A stretch of DNA of 64,000 nucleotides from positions 49,466 through 113,465 of the forward strand of contig NZ_JYNX01000033.1 of the NCBI RefSeq assembly GCF_001044255.1, given 5' to 3'. Position numbers and translations under genes: made by a program. The first letter of the stretch is position 1; each line of letters starts with the position of its first letter. The stretch comes from Mycolicibacterium chubuense (lineage in GTDB: Bacteria > Actinomycetota > Actinomycetes > Mycobacteriales > Mycobacteriaceae). Below the pieces are notes generated by a model. It saw nothing but the letters and a program-made list of their open reading frames with translations, did not search any database and was not told the DNA's origin. Shown one piece after another: positions 33,444 to 43,051 of this stretch.

Positions 33444-34280
33444 ATGACGGGACGCGTCGAAGGCAAGGTCGCCTTCATCACCGGAGCCGCGCGCGGACAA
33501 GGCCGGGCCCATGCTGTGCGGCTGGCGCAAGAGGGCGCCGACATCATCGCCGTGGACATCTGCCGGCAGATCGACACGGTGCGGATCCCGCTGTCCACCT
33601 CCGAGGACCTGGCGGAAACCGCGGACCTGGTCAAGAACGCCGGCGGTCGCGTCCACACGGCCGAGGTCGACGTGCGTGACTTCGCCGCTCTCAAGAGCGC
33701 CGTCGACGCCGGTGTCGAGGAGTTCGGCAAGCTCGACATCATCGTCGCCAATGCGGGCATCGGCAACGGCGGCCAGCTGCTGCACGAGACCGGTGAGCCG
33801 GACTGGGACGACATGATCGGCGTGAACCTGTCCGGAGTGTGGAAGACCGTCAAGGCCGGTGTGCCGCACATCCTGGCCGGCGGCAACGGCGGTTCGATCG
33901 TCCTGACCAGTTCGGTCGGCGGCTTGAAGGCCTACCCGCACACCGGGCACTACGTCGCCGCGAAACACGGTGTCGTCGGCCTGATGAGGACGTTCGCGGT
34001 GGAACTCGGTGCGCACAACATCCGCGTCAACTCAGTCCATCCCACCAACGTGAACACCCCGCTGTTCATGAACGAGCCCACGATGAAACTGTTCCGGCCC
34101 GACCTGGAGAACCCGGGGCCGGAGGACATGAAGGTCGTCGGTCAGCTGATGCACACCCTGCCCATCGGCTGGGTCGAACCGGAGGACATCGCCAACGCCG
34201 TGCTGTTCCTGGCCTCCGACGAGGCGCGGTTCGTCACCGGTGTCACCCTTCCCGTCGACGGAGGCAGCTGTCTGAAGTGA
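33444..34280 (+). CDS. mycofactocin-associated type SDR oxidoreductase
   Basis: 278 residues. N-terminal GRVEGKVAFITGAARGQGR, the NAD loop and an insertion between strand 2 and helix 3 (residues about 35-60) match the SDR subfamily that depends on mycofactocin for turnover of bound NAD. Catalytic triad: Ser in TSSVGG and YVAAK. It would oxidise an alcohol made by the P450 upstream. ATG 33444 is nine bases after AGAAGGA; 33438 is the other option. Confidence 0.85.
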   Translation: MTGRVEGKVAFITGAARGQGRAHAVRLAQEGADIIAVDICRQIDTVRIPLSTSEDLAETADLVKNAGGRVHTAEVDVRDFAALKSAVDAGVEEFGKLDIIVANAGIGNGGQLLHETGEPDWDDMIGVNLSGVWKTVKAGVPHILAGGNGGSIVLTSSVGGLKAYPHTGHYVAAKHGVVGLMRTFAVELGAHNIRVNSVHPTNVNTPLFMNEPTMKLFRPDLENPGPEDMKVVGQLMHTLPIGWVEPEDIANAVLFLASDEARFVTGVTLPVDGGSCLK

Positions 34281-34324
34281 CCGCGGCGGCGAATCGGCGT
34301 TGATCATGACGCCCGAGTGGTTGC

Positions 34325-35767
34325 ATGTCTTCCATGAAGCGCCTCAACGGCATGGACGCCATGTTGTTGTACAGCGAGACACCGAATCTGCACACGCACA
34401 CGCTGAAGGTCGCCGTCATCGACGCCGCGGACTACGACGGCGACTACGGATTCGAGGCGTTCCGGCGCACCGTCGCCCGGCGACTTCATCTGCTGGAACC
34501 GTTGCGCTACCGCCTCGTCGACATCCCGTGGCGGCTGCATCATCCGATGTGGTTGCAGGACTGCCCGGTCGATCTCGACTACCACCTGCGCCGTGTGCGC
34601 GTGCCTGCGCCCGGCGGTCGGCGCGAACTCGACCGGGTGATCGGCGAGATCGCCAGCACGCCGCTGGACCGCAGCCGGCCGCTGTGGGAGTTCCATTTCG
34701 CCGAGGGGATGGCTGCGAAGCGCTTCGCGCTCATCGGCAAGGTCCATCACACACTCGCCGACGGTGTCGCCTCGGCGAATCTGCTTGCGCGGCTGATGGA
34801 TCTGGCCGGACCTGCCCAGGACGAGCGCGACGAGCCTCCGCAGAGCTGTGAGGCGCCGTCGGCAGGGCAACTGCTCTGGGAGGCGCAGCTCGACCACATT
34901 CACAACATGGCCCGACTACCCGGACTGGTTGCCGACGCCGCCCGCGGTGTCGCGCGGCTGCGTCAGCGAACCCGGGATCGCCGCGACGATCCCGACCTCG
35001 CCAAGCCTTTCAACGCGCCGTCGACCTTTCTCAATCATGTGGTCTCGCCGGTGCGCACCTTCGCCACCGCCACAGTGTCGCTCGCCGAGGTGAAGGAGAC
35101 GGCCAGGACGCTGTCGGTGACGTTCAACGACGTCGTGCTGTCCGTCGCGGCGGGCGGCCTGCGGGAGCTGTTGCTGCGCTATGACGGTCACGCGGATCGC
35201 CCCATCATGGCGACGGTGCCCGTCGCCACCGACAAGTCCACCGAGAGGGTCACCGGCAACGAGATCGGCGGCATGATGGTCTCCCTGCCGGTGCACGTCG
35301 CGGATCCGCTGCGGCGCGTCGAGCTCACCTCCGTGGCCAGCACGCGCGCCAAGGAGGTGAACGACCTGCTGGGTCCCACGCTGCAGGGCCGGATGCTCGA
35401 GTACCTGCCACCACCGTTGGCGCCGGCACTGTTTCGCGCGCAGTCCACGCGTGCCGACCACAACCGGCTGATGAACGTGGCGATCTCGAACGTGCCCGGA
35501 CCGCGGCAACGCGGCCACATCGGCGGCGCGCCGGTCAGCGAGATCTATTCGGTCGGCGTGCTGTCGGCCGGCAGCGCCTTCAACATGACGGTGTGGAGTT
35601 ATGTCGATCAACTCGATATCGCTGTGCTCTCCGACGACTCGACCTTCACCGACCCGCACGAGGCGACCGACGCGATGGTGCACGCCTTCGGCGACCTGCG
35701 TCGGGCCTGCGGACTGACGCCGCCGAGGAGCGTCGCAACCGCGATGCCGCCGGCGACCGTCGGCTGA
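34325..35767 (+). CDS. WS/DGAT: wax ester synthase/diacylglycerol acyltransferase
   Basis: 480 residues, usual length for this family. The catalytic motif HHTLADG is at 141-147, and the C-terminal ISNVPGPR motif is present. It joins acyl-CoA to diacylglycerol or a fatty alcohol at the inner membrane and makes storage lipid. Ends five bases before the convergent acyltransferase. Start ATG 34325 lacks a strong ribosome site; ATG 34334 is the other choice. Confidence 0.93.
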   Translation: MSSMKRLNGMDAMLLYSETPNLHTHTLKVAVIDAADYDGDYGFEAFRRTVARRLHLLEPLRYRLVDIPWRLHHPMWLQDCPVDLDYHLRRVRVPAPGGRRELDRVIGEIASTPLDRSRPLWEFHFAEGMAAKRFALIGKVHHTLADGVASANLLARLMDLAGPAQDERDEPPQSCEAPSAGQLLWEAQLDHIHNMARLPGLVADAARGVARLRQRTRDRRDDPDLAKPFNAPSTFLNHVVSPVRTFATATVSLAEVKETARTLSVTFNDVVLSVAAGGLRELLLRYDGHADRPIMATVPVATDKSTERVTGNEIGGMMVSLPVHVADPLRRVELTSVASTRAKEVNDLLGPTLQGRMLEYLPPPLAPALFRAQSTRADHNRLMNVAISNVPGPRQRGHIGGAPVSEIYSVGVLSAGSAFNMTVWSYVDQLDIAVLSDDSTFTDPHEATDAMVHAFGDLRRACGLTPPRSVATAMPPATVG

Positions 35768-35772
35768 GCCGG

Positions 35773-36570
35773 TCAGCCGAGGATCGGGAAGCGCCGCTCG
35801 CGCGCCAACTCGTCGAGCGCCGCCTGCATCACCGCCCGCACGTGCAGGTCGACCTCGTCGATGTTCGGATCGTCGCCGAACTCCGCCGCGACGTCGATGG
35901 GTGTCAGCACGCGCGTGACGATCTTCGACGGCAGAGGGATGTTGGGCGGGAAGATCACCGAGAGACCGAACGGGAACCCGATGCTCACGGGCAGGATCTC
36001 CATCCGTGCACGGGTCAGGCCGATCCGGCGGGCGATGCCGTCGCCGCGCGCCAGGAACATCTGGGTTTCCTGCGCACCGATCGAGACCACCGGCACGATC
36101 GGAACGCCCGCTTCGATCGCGGTGCGTGCATAGCCGGTCCGGCCGGCGAAGTCGACCACGTTGGCGGTCGAGGTCGGGCGGTAGGAGTCGTAGTCGCCGC
36201 CGGGGAAGACGAGCACGATCGCGCCGGAACGCAGTGCCTTGGCGGCGTTCTCACGACTGGCCTCGATGACGCCGGCACGCCGCAGGACATCGCCGAGCGG
36301 ACCGAGGAAGACGCCGTAGTGCGCCAGGGTGTACAACGGGCGTTCGAAGCCGAACCGCTTGTAGAACTCCGGCGCGAAGACCAGGACATCGGGCGTGAGC
36401 ATGCCGCCGGAGTGATTCGAGACCACGAGCGCGCCACCGGTGGCGGGCATCGCCTCCAGCCCGCGGACTTCGGCACGGAAGTATCGTTTGATCAGCGGCG
36501 CCACCCGCGCCGTGATCTGCCGGGCGAGTGCCGGATCCCACTTGGCCGTCTCGGCCTGCTCCTCGGCCAT
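35773..36570 (-). CDS. PlsC-family acyltransferase
   Basis: 265 residues from the internal ATG 36570 (MAEEQAETAKW). The glycerolipid acyltransferase site is NHSGGMLTPD, with seven rather than four residues between His and Asp as in several mycobacterial members, plus FPGGDYDS. It probably acylates a lipid or a sterol-like alcohol. An ATG at 36609 would add 13 residues but would cover the divergent palindromic region, so the later start is chosen. Confidence 0.85.
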   Translation of the reverse strand: MAEEQAETAKWDPALARQITARVAPLIKRYFRAEVRGLEAMPATGGALVVSNHSGGMLTPDVLVFAPEFYKRFGFERPLYTLAHYGVFLGPLGDVLRRAGVIEASRENAAKALRSGAIVLVFPGGDYDSYRPTSTANVVDFAGRTGYARTAIEAGVPIVPVVSIGAQETQMFLARGDGIARRIGLTRARMEILPVSIGFPFGLSVIFPPNIPLPSKIVTRVLTPIDVAAEFGDDPNIDEVDLHVRAVMQAALDELARERRFPILG

Positions 36571-36577
36571 TGTTCCG

Positions 36578-36613
36578 GAGATGCTACTCTCGCTTTCGGA
36601 GAATGTCATATTC
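36578..36613. promoter_or_regulatory. degenerate GAGAAT-like sites in a divergent promoter
   Basis: GAGATGCTACTCTC at 36578-36591 and GAGAATGTCATATTC at 36599-36613 resemble the regulon palindrome with changes in the second arm. They lie between the acyltransferase and the epimerase, each less than 60 bases away. Weaker than the five full copies. Confidence 0.3.
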
Positions 36614-36632
36614 GCAGGTGAGGGGAGCTCGG

Positions 36633-37694
36633 ATGCCGGGAACGGTGCTGGTCACCGGAGGGTTCGGGCTCGTCGGTTCCGCGACCGTACGACGTCTGGC
36701 CGAACTCGGCCGCACCGTGGTGGTCGCCGACCTCGACACGCCGGCCAACCGCACGGCCGCAGAACAACTTCCCGCGGGCGTCACGGTGCACTGGGCCGAC
36801 CTGACCGACGCCGAGCAGACCGGGCGCCTGGTCGCCGGGGTCGCGCCGGAGGTCATCGTCCACCTCGCCGCGATCATCCCACCGGGGATCTACAAGAATC
36901 GCGCTCTGGCCCGGCGGGTCAACGTCGATGCCACGGCCACCCTGGTACAGATCGCCGAATCCCAGCCCGCTCCCCCACGATTCGTTCAGGCGTCGAGCAA
37001 CGCGGTGTACGGGGCTCGCAACCCGCATCGCGCCACCGGCCCGGTCACCGCCGACATGCCGATGAAGCACTCCGACCTCTACAGCGCCCACAAGGCCGAG
37101 GCCGAGGCGATCGTCCGGTCCTCGTCCCTGAACTGGGTGGTGCTGCGCCTGGGTGGCGTGCTCAGCGTCGACCCCAACGCCATTCCGTTCTCGATGGACG
37201 CGCTGTACTTCGAGAGCACGCTGCCCACCGACGGCAGGTTGCACACCGTCGACGTGCGCGATGTCGCGTGGGCGTTTGCCGCAGCGACCACCGCCGATGT
37301 GGTCGGCGAAATCCTGTTGATCGCCGGCGACGATTCCCACCGCGTGCTGCAGGGCCAGGTCGGCCCGGCGCTGGCCGCGGCACGAGGACTGAGAAACGGA
37401 CTGCCCACCGGGCGCAAGGGCGATCCCGACAGCGACGAGGACTGGTTCGTCACCGACTGGATGGACACCACTCGAGCGCAGGAAGCGCTGAATTTCCAGC
37501 ACCATTCGTGGCAGGACATGCTCGACGAGGCGGCCAGGCGGGCCGGGCCGGCACGGTATGTGCTGCCACTGGCTGCGCCGCTGGTGAAGGCTGTCCTGCA
37601 GCGTCGCGCGGCCTACTGGAAGCAGCCAGGGCAGTACGCCGACCCGTGGGGCGCGGTCCGGCGCAAGCTGGGCGACCCGTCGCCGGACTCCTAG
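36633..37694 (+). CDS. NAD(P)-dependent epimerase/dehydratase-like extended SDR
   Basis: 353 residues. Rossmann TGGFGLVG near the start and catalytic YSAHK with the ASSNAVYG segment, the extended-SDR pattern shared by sugar epimerases and 3-beta-hydroxysteroid dehydrogenases. The C-terminal part (FVTDWMDTTRAQEALNF) resembles the substrate domain of such enzymes. ATG 36633 has GAGGGGAG seven bases upstream. Stop is one base from the stop of the convergent SDR. Specific substrate unknown. Confidence 0.85.
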   Translation: MPGTVLVTGGFGLVGSATVRRLAELGRTVVVADLDTPANRTAAEQLPAGVTVHWADLTDAEQTGRLVAGVAPEVIVHLAAIIPPGIYKNRALARRVNVDATATLVQIAESQPAPPRFVQASSNAVYGARNPHRATGPVTADMPMKHSDLYSAHKAEAEAIVRSSSLNWVVLRLGGVLSVDPNAIPFSMDALYFESTLPTDGRLHTVDVRDVAWAFAAATTADVVGEILLIAGDDSHRVLQGQVGPALAAARGLRNGLPTGRKGDPDSDEDWFVTDWMDTTRAQEALNFQHHSWQDMLDEAARRAGPARYVLPLAAPLVKAVLQRRAAYWKQPGQYADPWGAVRRKLGDPSPDS

Positions 37695-37695
37695 G

Positions 37696-38511
37696 TCAGG
37701 CGGGTCCCAGCGTCGACGCTCCGGTACGCGGGTGGAAGTACCAGCCGCCCGCGGCGTCGGTGCCTCCGTCGACGTGGAGCGTCTGGCCGGTGATGTAGGA
37801 CGACATGTCCGACGCGAGAAAGACCGCGGCCGAGGCCATCTCGTCGACGGTCCCGGCTCGGCGCAGGGGGACACCTGCGCCGATGTCCTCGGTGAGTTCC
37901 CCGGCAGCGAGGCCGGCCAGGCCCTCGGTCAAGGTCAGATCGGGCGCGAGCGCGTTGACCCGGATGCCGTGGGGCGCCAGCTCGAACGACGCGGTCTTGG
38001 TGTACGTGATCACGCCGGCTTTCGCGGCCGCGTAGGCGGCGTAACCCGGCGCGGCACGCACGCCCTCGATCGAGGTGATGTTCACGACGCTTCCCGGCAT
38101 CTCCGCGGCCACGAGCCGACGTGCGATCCGCTGCGTGCAGAGCAGCACATGGCGAAGATTGCTGCGATACAACGCATCCCAGCCGTTCTCGGTTGTCTCC
38201 AGCAGCGGCGACCAGAACGTTCCGCCGGCATTGTTGACCAGTATCGAGACGATCCCCAGCTCGGCCTCGGTGCGGGCGAGCGCAGCATCGACCGCCTCTG
38301 CGTCGCGCACGTCGACGACGACGCCGAGGCCGCCGACCTCGTCGGCCGCCGCCGCGCAGGTATCGGGGTCGCGCTCCCAGATCGCCACCGAGGCACCGAA
38401 AGCCGCCAGGCCCCGGGCGATTCCGCGCCCGATGCCGGCCCCACCACCGGTGACCACGACGACCCGGCCGGTGAGCAGGATGTCCGACGGCGCGATGGGC
38501 ATGACGGTCAC
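37696..38511 (-). CDS. short-chain dehydrogenase/reductase
   Basis: 271 residues, classical SDR. TGGGAGIG cofactor motif, NNAGG, catalytic YAAYAAAKAG and the late LHVDGGTDAAGG. GTG 38511 is used because it overlaps the CaiB stop (GTGA); ATG 38502 is the alternative. Last gene of the minus-strand unit that starts near 45476. Confidence 0.88.
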   Translation of the reverse strand: MTVMPIAPSDILLTGRVVVVTGGGAGIGRGIARGLAAFGASVAIWERDPDTCAAAADEVGGLGVVVDVRDAEAVDAALARTEAELGIVSILVNNAGGTFWSPLLETTENGWDALYRSNLRHVLLCTQRIARRLVAAEMPGSVVNITSIEGVRAAPGYAAYAAAKAGVITYTKTASFELAPHGIRVNALAPDLTLTEGLAGLAAGELTEDIGAGVPLRRAGTVDEMASAAVFLASDMSSYITGQTLHVDGGTDAAGGWYFHPRTGASTLGPA

Positions 38512-40943
38512 CGGGCGATCGTGGTACCGATGATGCCGTCGGCCTCGAGGCGACCGATCTCGTCGTCGTCGAGTCCGAGTTCGCGCAGCACATCCGCGTT
38601 GTGCTCGCCCAGAAGCGGAGCCGGCGTGGTGTGCACGCGTTCGGGACCCCGGCTGAGGCGGAATGGCAGCGTGCCGTGCGGCGCCGGCGGGTTCACCGGG
38701 TGTGGGACCGTCTCGAAGAACCCGCGCGCCGACAGCTGCGGCAGTTCCGTCTGTCGGTGTGGCTGCATGACCTTGGCGACCGGAACGCCGTGGTCCCACA
38801 GCGTCGTCACGATGTCGTCGCCGGCGCGGTCGCCGCACCACCGCGCCAGGTGACGGTCCAGAAGATCGTGCTGGGCGCGCCTGCCAGGGGCGGTTCTCAA
38901 CTCGTCGGACATCGCCCACGACGGGCTGCCCAGCGCCTCGCGCAGACCCTCCCACTGTGCGTCGGTCTCCACGGCAAGCGCCACCCAGGTGTCGGCGCGG
39001 CCGAACTCGTCGGTCTCGTTGGTGCGGTAGAGGTTCTGCGGCGCCGCGCACGGTCCACGATTGCCCGCGCGCTGCAGCAGCGCTCCGTAGGCCGAGTACT
39101 CGATCACCTGCTCGGCGGCGACGGCCAGCGCCGCGTCGACCATCGCCGCCTCGACCAGCGAACCCTCGCCGGTCTCACGGCGGTGTTCGAGCGCCAGCAG
39201 GATCGCGTTGAGCGCATGGATCCCGGCGTTGGGGTCGCCGACCGAGTAGGGCTCGAAGGGATTGAGGTCGGGATAGCCGGTGAGCCAGCTGATCCCGGCG
39301 GCCGCCTCGATGACATAGGCGAAGGCGGGGTTGTCGCGCCACGGACCGTCGAGCCCGAACCCGGGCATGCGGGCCATGACGATGTCGGGCTTGATGGCCT
39401 TGACCGCGTCGTAGGTCAGCCCCATGGTCTCGAGCACGCGCGGGGTGAAGTTCTCCACGACGACGTCGGCGGTCGCGATCAGCCTTCCGAGCAGTTCTCG
39501 GCCGGTCGGGTGCTGCAGGTTCAGCGTCACGCCGCGCTTGTCGGTGTTCAGGGCCGAGAAGATCGGCGAGCGCTCCCACCACAGCTCTTCGGTGGCGGGG
39601 ATGCCGGCGATCAGCCGGGTCCCGTCCGGGTGCCGGGTGGATTCGACGTGGATGACGTCGGCACCCAGCATCGCCAGCAGGTGGGTACAGCTCGGGCCGG
39701 CCCAGAAGGTCGTCATGTCGATCACCCGCAGCCCCGCACACGGCAGCCCCTCCCGCCGCGGAACCGGGGGCACCTCCCGCCGCGGAAGCGCATTCCGGGC
39801 TGTGGAATCGCCCGGATCGCGACCCGGAATGCTATTCCGCGAGCGGTGGGCCTCGGTGTGTTCGCCGAGGCGCGGGGCGGGCGCCGGCGGCCGGAGCGCC
39901 GCAGGGGCCATGCGGTAAGGCTGGCCCGGCTGGGTAAATCCGTCGCGCGGATTCACGACGAACGACCCGCGCTCGACATAGTGGTCGAGCCGTGCGACGT
40001 TGGCGCCGTTGGCGACCGGCGCGTTGGGGATCCGGAACGCGGTGGCGAGGTCCCGGATCTCGTCCACCGTCTGGTCCGCCACCCACGCGTACAGTTCGTC
40101 GGCGTGTTCGGTGGCCTGCTGGGTGATGGTCAGCGGCGACTCCTCGTCGATCCACTCGACGTGGCCGGTCATCGCGCACAGGTCGAACCACTGCTGGGCG
40201 GTGCCGCAGCCGATGTCGACGAGACCGTCCTTGGCCCGTGCGATGCCGGGCACCGTCAGCCGCCGTGCGTCGCGCCACGGCCTGCCGAGCATCGCGAAAT
40301 AGGTGACGGGATAGTAGGTCAGGCCGAGGATCGACGTCTCCAGCATCGACAGGTCGATCAGCTCGGCCCCGCCCCGCATCCGCGACGCCAACGTGGCAGC
40401 GCTCGCGTAGGCGCCGGCCAGGTAGTCACCGACCTGCCCGCCGACGTGGACCGGCGCGCGGTCGGGTGTGCCGCGGCCGAGGCCGACGATCCCGCCCGAC
40501 CATGCCTGCAGCGTGAACTCCGTGGCAGGCCGGTCTTTCCAGGGTCCGTCCAGGCCGAACGGCGTGATCGCGGTGACCGTCAGGTGCGGATGTCTGCGGT
40601 GGATGTCGACGGGCCCGAACCCGGGAGCGCCGGCGATGCCCGGGCCGCGCGACCACACCACCGCGTCCGCGCCGGCGAGCAGGGTGTCGACGAACTCGGT
40701 ATCTGCATCGGGATCGGCCACCACACTGTGTTTGGTGCAGGCGAGGTAGGAGAACAGAGCGCCGTCGTTGCCCTCGCCGATGTCGGCACCGGACGCCGAC
40801 CACGACCGCAGCGGATCACCCTCCGGTGGTTCGACTTTCACGACCTCGGCACCGCCGTCGGCCAGCAGCCTCGTGCAGTAGGCGCCCGCGATGCCGCTGG
40901 AGAAGTCGACGACGACGTATCCGGACAGCGGATGCTCAGGCAT
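38508..40943 (-). CDS. double CaiB/BaiF CoA-transferase (two domains in one chain)
   Basis: 811 residues, twice the usual length. Domain 1 is about residues 5-360 with catalytic Asp173 (QVGDYLAGAYA), domain 2 about 405-805 with its Asp near 569 (SVGDPNAGIHA). Both look intact. The linker (about 368-399) is Arg/Pro-rich and encoded by repeat DNA at 39749-39841. Class III CoA-transferases are interlinked dimers, so the fusion may be a built-in dimer or two enzymes with different acids. Start overlaps the previous gene by eight bases. Confidence 0.88.
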   Translation of the reverse strand: MPEHPLSGYVVVDFSSGIAGAYCTRLLADGGAEVVKVEPPEGDPLRSWSASGADIGEGNDGALFSYLACTKHSVVADPDADTEFVDTLLAGADAVVWSRGPGIAGAPGFGPVDIHRRHPHLTVTAITPFGLDGPWKDRPATEFTLQAWSGGIVGLGRGTPDRAPVHVGGQVGDYLAGAYASAATLASRMRGGAELIDLSMLETSILGLTYYPVTYFAMLGRPWRDARRLTVPGIARAKDGLVDIGCGTAQQWFDLCAMTGHVEWIDEESPLTITQQATEHADELYAWVADQTVDEIRDLATAFRIPNAPVANGANVARLDHYVERGSFVVNPRDGFTQPGQPYRMAPAALRPPAPAPRLGEHTEAHRSRNSIPGRDPGDSTARNALPRREVPPVPRREGLPCAGLRVIDMTTFWAGPSCTHLLAMLGADVIHVESTRHPDGTRLIAGIPATEELWWERSPIFSALNTDKRGVTLNLQHPTGRELLGRLIATADVVVENFTPRVLETMGLTYDAVKAIKPDIVMARMPGFGLDGPWRDNPAFAYVIEAAAGISWLTGYPDLNPFEPYSVGDPNAGIHALNAILLALEHRRETGEGSLVEAAMVDAALAVAAEQVIEYSAYGALLQRAGNRGPCAAPQNLYRTNETDEFGRADTWVALAVETDAQWEGLREALGSPSWAMSDELRTAPGRRAQHDLLDRHLARWCGDRAGDDIVTTLWDHGVPVAKVMQPHRQTELPQLSARGFFETVPHPVNPPAPHGTLPFRLSRGPERVHTTPAPLLGEHNADVLRELGLDDDEIGRLEADGIIGTTIAR
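39749..39841. repeat. direct and inverted repeats coding the CaiB linker
   Basis: CCTCCCGCCGCGGAA occurs at 39749-39763 and again at 39773-39787. CGCGGAAGCGCATTCCGGG at 39781-39799 pairs with 39823-39841 with two mismatches in 19. The second arm contains GGAATGCTATTCC, the same small palindrome found at 63884-63896. The repeat is in frame within the double CaiB gene. Confidence 0.8.
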
Positions 40944-41904
40944 CGCCGTCCCGGGCGCGGTTGGACTTGCTGAGCCGGAACTCGGGAGGGAACCTGAGGT
41001 CGTTGTCGTTGACGGCCTCGCCGAGCCCCCGTTGGATCGCCTCGTTCATGTCGAAGTCGTCGCCGTCGTTGACCGCACCGCTGCCCATGGATTCGAAGAA
41101 GGCTGCCAGCAGGCTGCCCATGTACTCGCCCTGCTGCTGCTTGAAGATCTCGAAGAACATCTTCTGCTGGAACACCGTGTCGACAGGGCGATTGCGCGCG
41201 CAGGACCGCGCGTACTTGTCCACCTCGGCTTCGAGCTGCTCTCTGGGCACGACCTTGTTCAGGAAATTGCAGTCGTACATCTCGGCCGCGGTGAACGGCC
41301 TGCCGGTGAACACCATCTCCTGGAACTTGCGCAGTCCCATCATCTGCACCCATGTCCACATCCGGGGGCCCCAGCCGTAGTAGCGGAAGGACGGATGCCC
41401 GAACAGTGCGTCCTGCGAGGAGATCACGAGATCAGCGTCCGCGCACTGATAGAAGTGCCAGCCGTAGCAGTATCCCTTGGCCTCGACGATGCTGATCTTC
41501 TTCAGCTCCTGCAGCGGACGGTTGCCGGCCGCCACGTTGGCATACCAGGCGCTGATCGTCGCGCCGTTGCGGAACGTGCCCGTCGGAGGATAGGTGACGT
41601 CACCGACCCCGTCGTCCTCGAGCCGCAACTCGGCCAGTCGTGCGGAGGGGTCGTCGCGGCCCTCCATGAACTCGGGAAGGTCCGCGCCACTGCCGAGATC
41701 GTCTCCGACGCCGCGGATGACGACCACCTTGACGTCGTTGTCGACGGTGGCCGCACGCAGCAGGTCGGCATACCGCAGTCGCGCCGCCGACGTCGGCGCG
41801 TTGAGGTAGTCGGGTCGATTGAAGGTGATCGTGGCGATCTTGGTCGTCGGGTCCTTCGTGTAGAGGATGATCTCCTCGGGCGAAGGTCGGCCGGTGTTCG
41901 ACAT
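40936..41904 (-). CDS. enoyl-CoA hydratase/isomerase-like protein
   Basis: 322 residues, longer than the usual 260 because of a C-terminal extension (after about 250) ending FPPEFRLSKSNRARDGDA. Crotonase signature: DDLGSGADLPEF and VEAKGYCYGWHFYQCADADLVISS, in which the oxyanion-hole segment is unusual. Lies between the M24-type gene and the double CaiB gene, so it handles the CoA ester made there. Confidence 0.85.
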   Translation of the reverse strand: MSNTGRPSPEEIILYTKDPTTKIATITFNRPDYLNAPTSAARLRYADLLRAATVDNDVKVVVIRGVGDDLGSGADLPEFMEGRDDPSARLAELRLEDDGVGDVTYPPTGTFRNGATISAWYANVAAGNRPLQELKKISIVEAKGYCYGWHFYQCADADLVISSQDALFGHPSFRYYGWGPRMWTWVQMMGLRKFQEMVFTGRPFTAAEMYDCNFLNKVVPREQLEAEVDKYARSCARNRPVDTVFQQKMFFEIFKQQQGEYMGSLLAAFFESMGSGAVNDGDDFDMNEAIQRGLGEAVNDNDLRFPPEFRLSKSNRARDGDA

Positions 41905-41914
41905 CGGCTGCGCG

Positions 41915-43051
41915 TCAGCCGATTCCGGCAGTGGCCTGCGCCGGCAGCGGACTGTCGGTGAGCATCTGAGGGCCGTCCTCGGTGATCAGGACGGCATCGC
42001 GTCGGAACACCGCGCCGACACCGGCCTCCCACACGTAGGCCGTGACGGCCAGCACGGTGCCCGGGTCGAGTCGTTCGTCAGCCGAGGTCTGCGCGAGGTC
42101 CGGTGAGATGACCGGCGGGTCGAATCCCAAGCCCAGTCCGTGCGCCACCGGCATCGGCGGCAACGACTCGCCGACGGCCTCGTACGCGCCGAACAGCGCG
42201 CTCGCCGACGCTCCCGGCCGGCACGCCTCGAACAGGCCGTCCCACAGTCGGTTCGAGCGCGCGAACAGTGCGTCGGCACCGTCGACGTCACCGACGGGCC
42301 AGGTCCGTCCGACCTCGCCGACGTAGCCGCCTGCCAGCGCGCCCGCGGCGAACGCCACGAGATCCCCCTCGGCGATGCGCCGGTCGCGAGGACCGACCCG
42401 CCACGAGTGTTCACGCGGCGTGATCCACGCGCCGTCCTGCGTCGCCGACGTGCTCACTCCGCCTGCGGCCATGGCCTCGAGCATGATCCCTGTGAGCGCC
42501 TGCTCGGTGGTTCCCGGCGCGAGCCCGGCGACCGCCGCGGCGAGCGCATCCTGGGCGATGTGCAGGGCGCCGCGCAGCGCGCCGATCTCCTCAGGTGTCT
42601 TGGTGCGGCGCGCGGCCCGCATCGCGACTTCGCCGTCGACGAGTTCGGCGTTCGGGAAGGCCATCGGCAGCAGCTGACCGAACGTCGGTGAGAGCGCATC
42701 GGTTCCGACGCGTTTCGCGTCCGCTGCCCCGTCGATGTTCTTGAGGACGTCGATCAGTGTCATCGGATTCCACGCCAGCCCGTACAGGTGGTCGTGCCCG
42801 ATCTCCTCGGGCATCCCTTCGTCCCAGCTGCTGTTCAGGTGGATCTCCCCGGTGGCCCGCACCACGACGCAGATCGGCGCGAACGGGCGGGTGCCGGCGA
42901 CCCAGAGTTGGGGCGCCCCGGTGACGTAGCGGACGTTGGCCTGCCTGCCGAGCACGAGGATGTCGAGCTCGTTGGCCGCCATCTCGGCCAGGGCGCGTTC
43001 GCGGCGGCCGGTCCGCAGCGCGAGGTCGTCGGGGAGGACGTCATCGGTCAT
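41915..43051 (-). CDS. M24 (creatinase/aminopeptidase P-fold) protein, degenerate metal site
   Basis: 378 residues. It has the pita-bread fold pattern, but the metal ligands are altered: the first Asp box is VAFAAG instead of VxxDxG, the second is GYVGEVGRT instead of GYxSDxxRT, and the late Glu box is RRDAVLIT. His of PVAHGLGLGF remains. Catalysis by the usual dinuclear metal is doubtful. ATG 43051 overlaps the stop of the intact paralogue, so the two are probably made together. Confidence 0.82.
   Translation of the reverse strand: MTDDVLPDDLALRTGRRERALAEMAANELDILVLGRQANVRYVTGAPQLWVAGTRPFAPICVVVRATGEIHLNSSWDEGMPEEIGHDHLYGLAWNPMTLIDVLKNIDGAADAKRVGTDALSPTFGQLLPMAFPNAELVDGEVAMRAARRTKTPEEIGALRGALHIAQDALAAAVAGLAPGTTEQALTGIMLEAMAAGGVSTSATQDGAWITPREHSWRVGPRDRRIAEGDLVAFAAGALAGGYVGEVGRTWPVGDVDGADALFARSNRLWDGLFEACRPGASASALFGAYEAVGESLPPMPVAHGLGLGFDPPVISPDLAQTSADERLDPGTVLAVTAYVWEAGVGAVFRRDAVLITEDGPQMLTDSPLPAQATAGIG

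Noticed and set aside
38601-40973. 790-codon plus-strand open frame
   Set aside because: It lies opposite the double CaiB gene, which has both catalytic Asp; the plus frame shows no motif.
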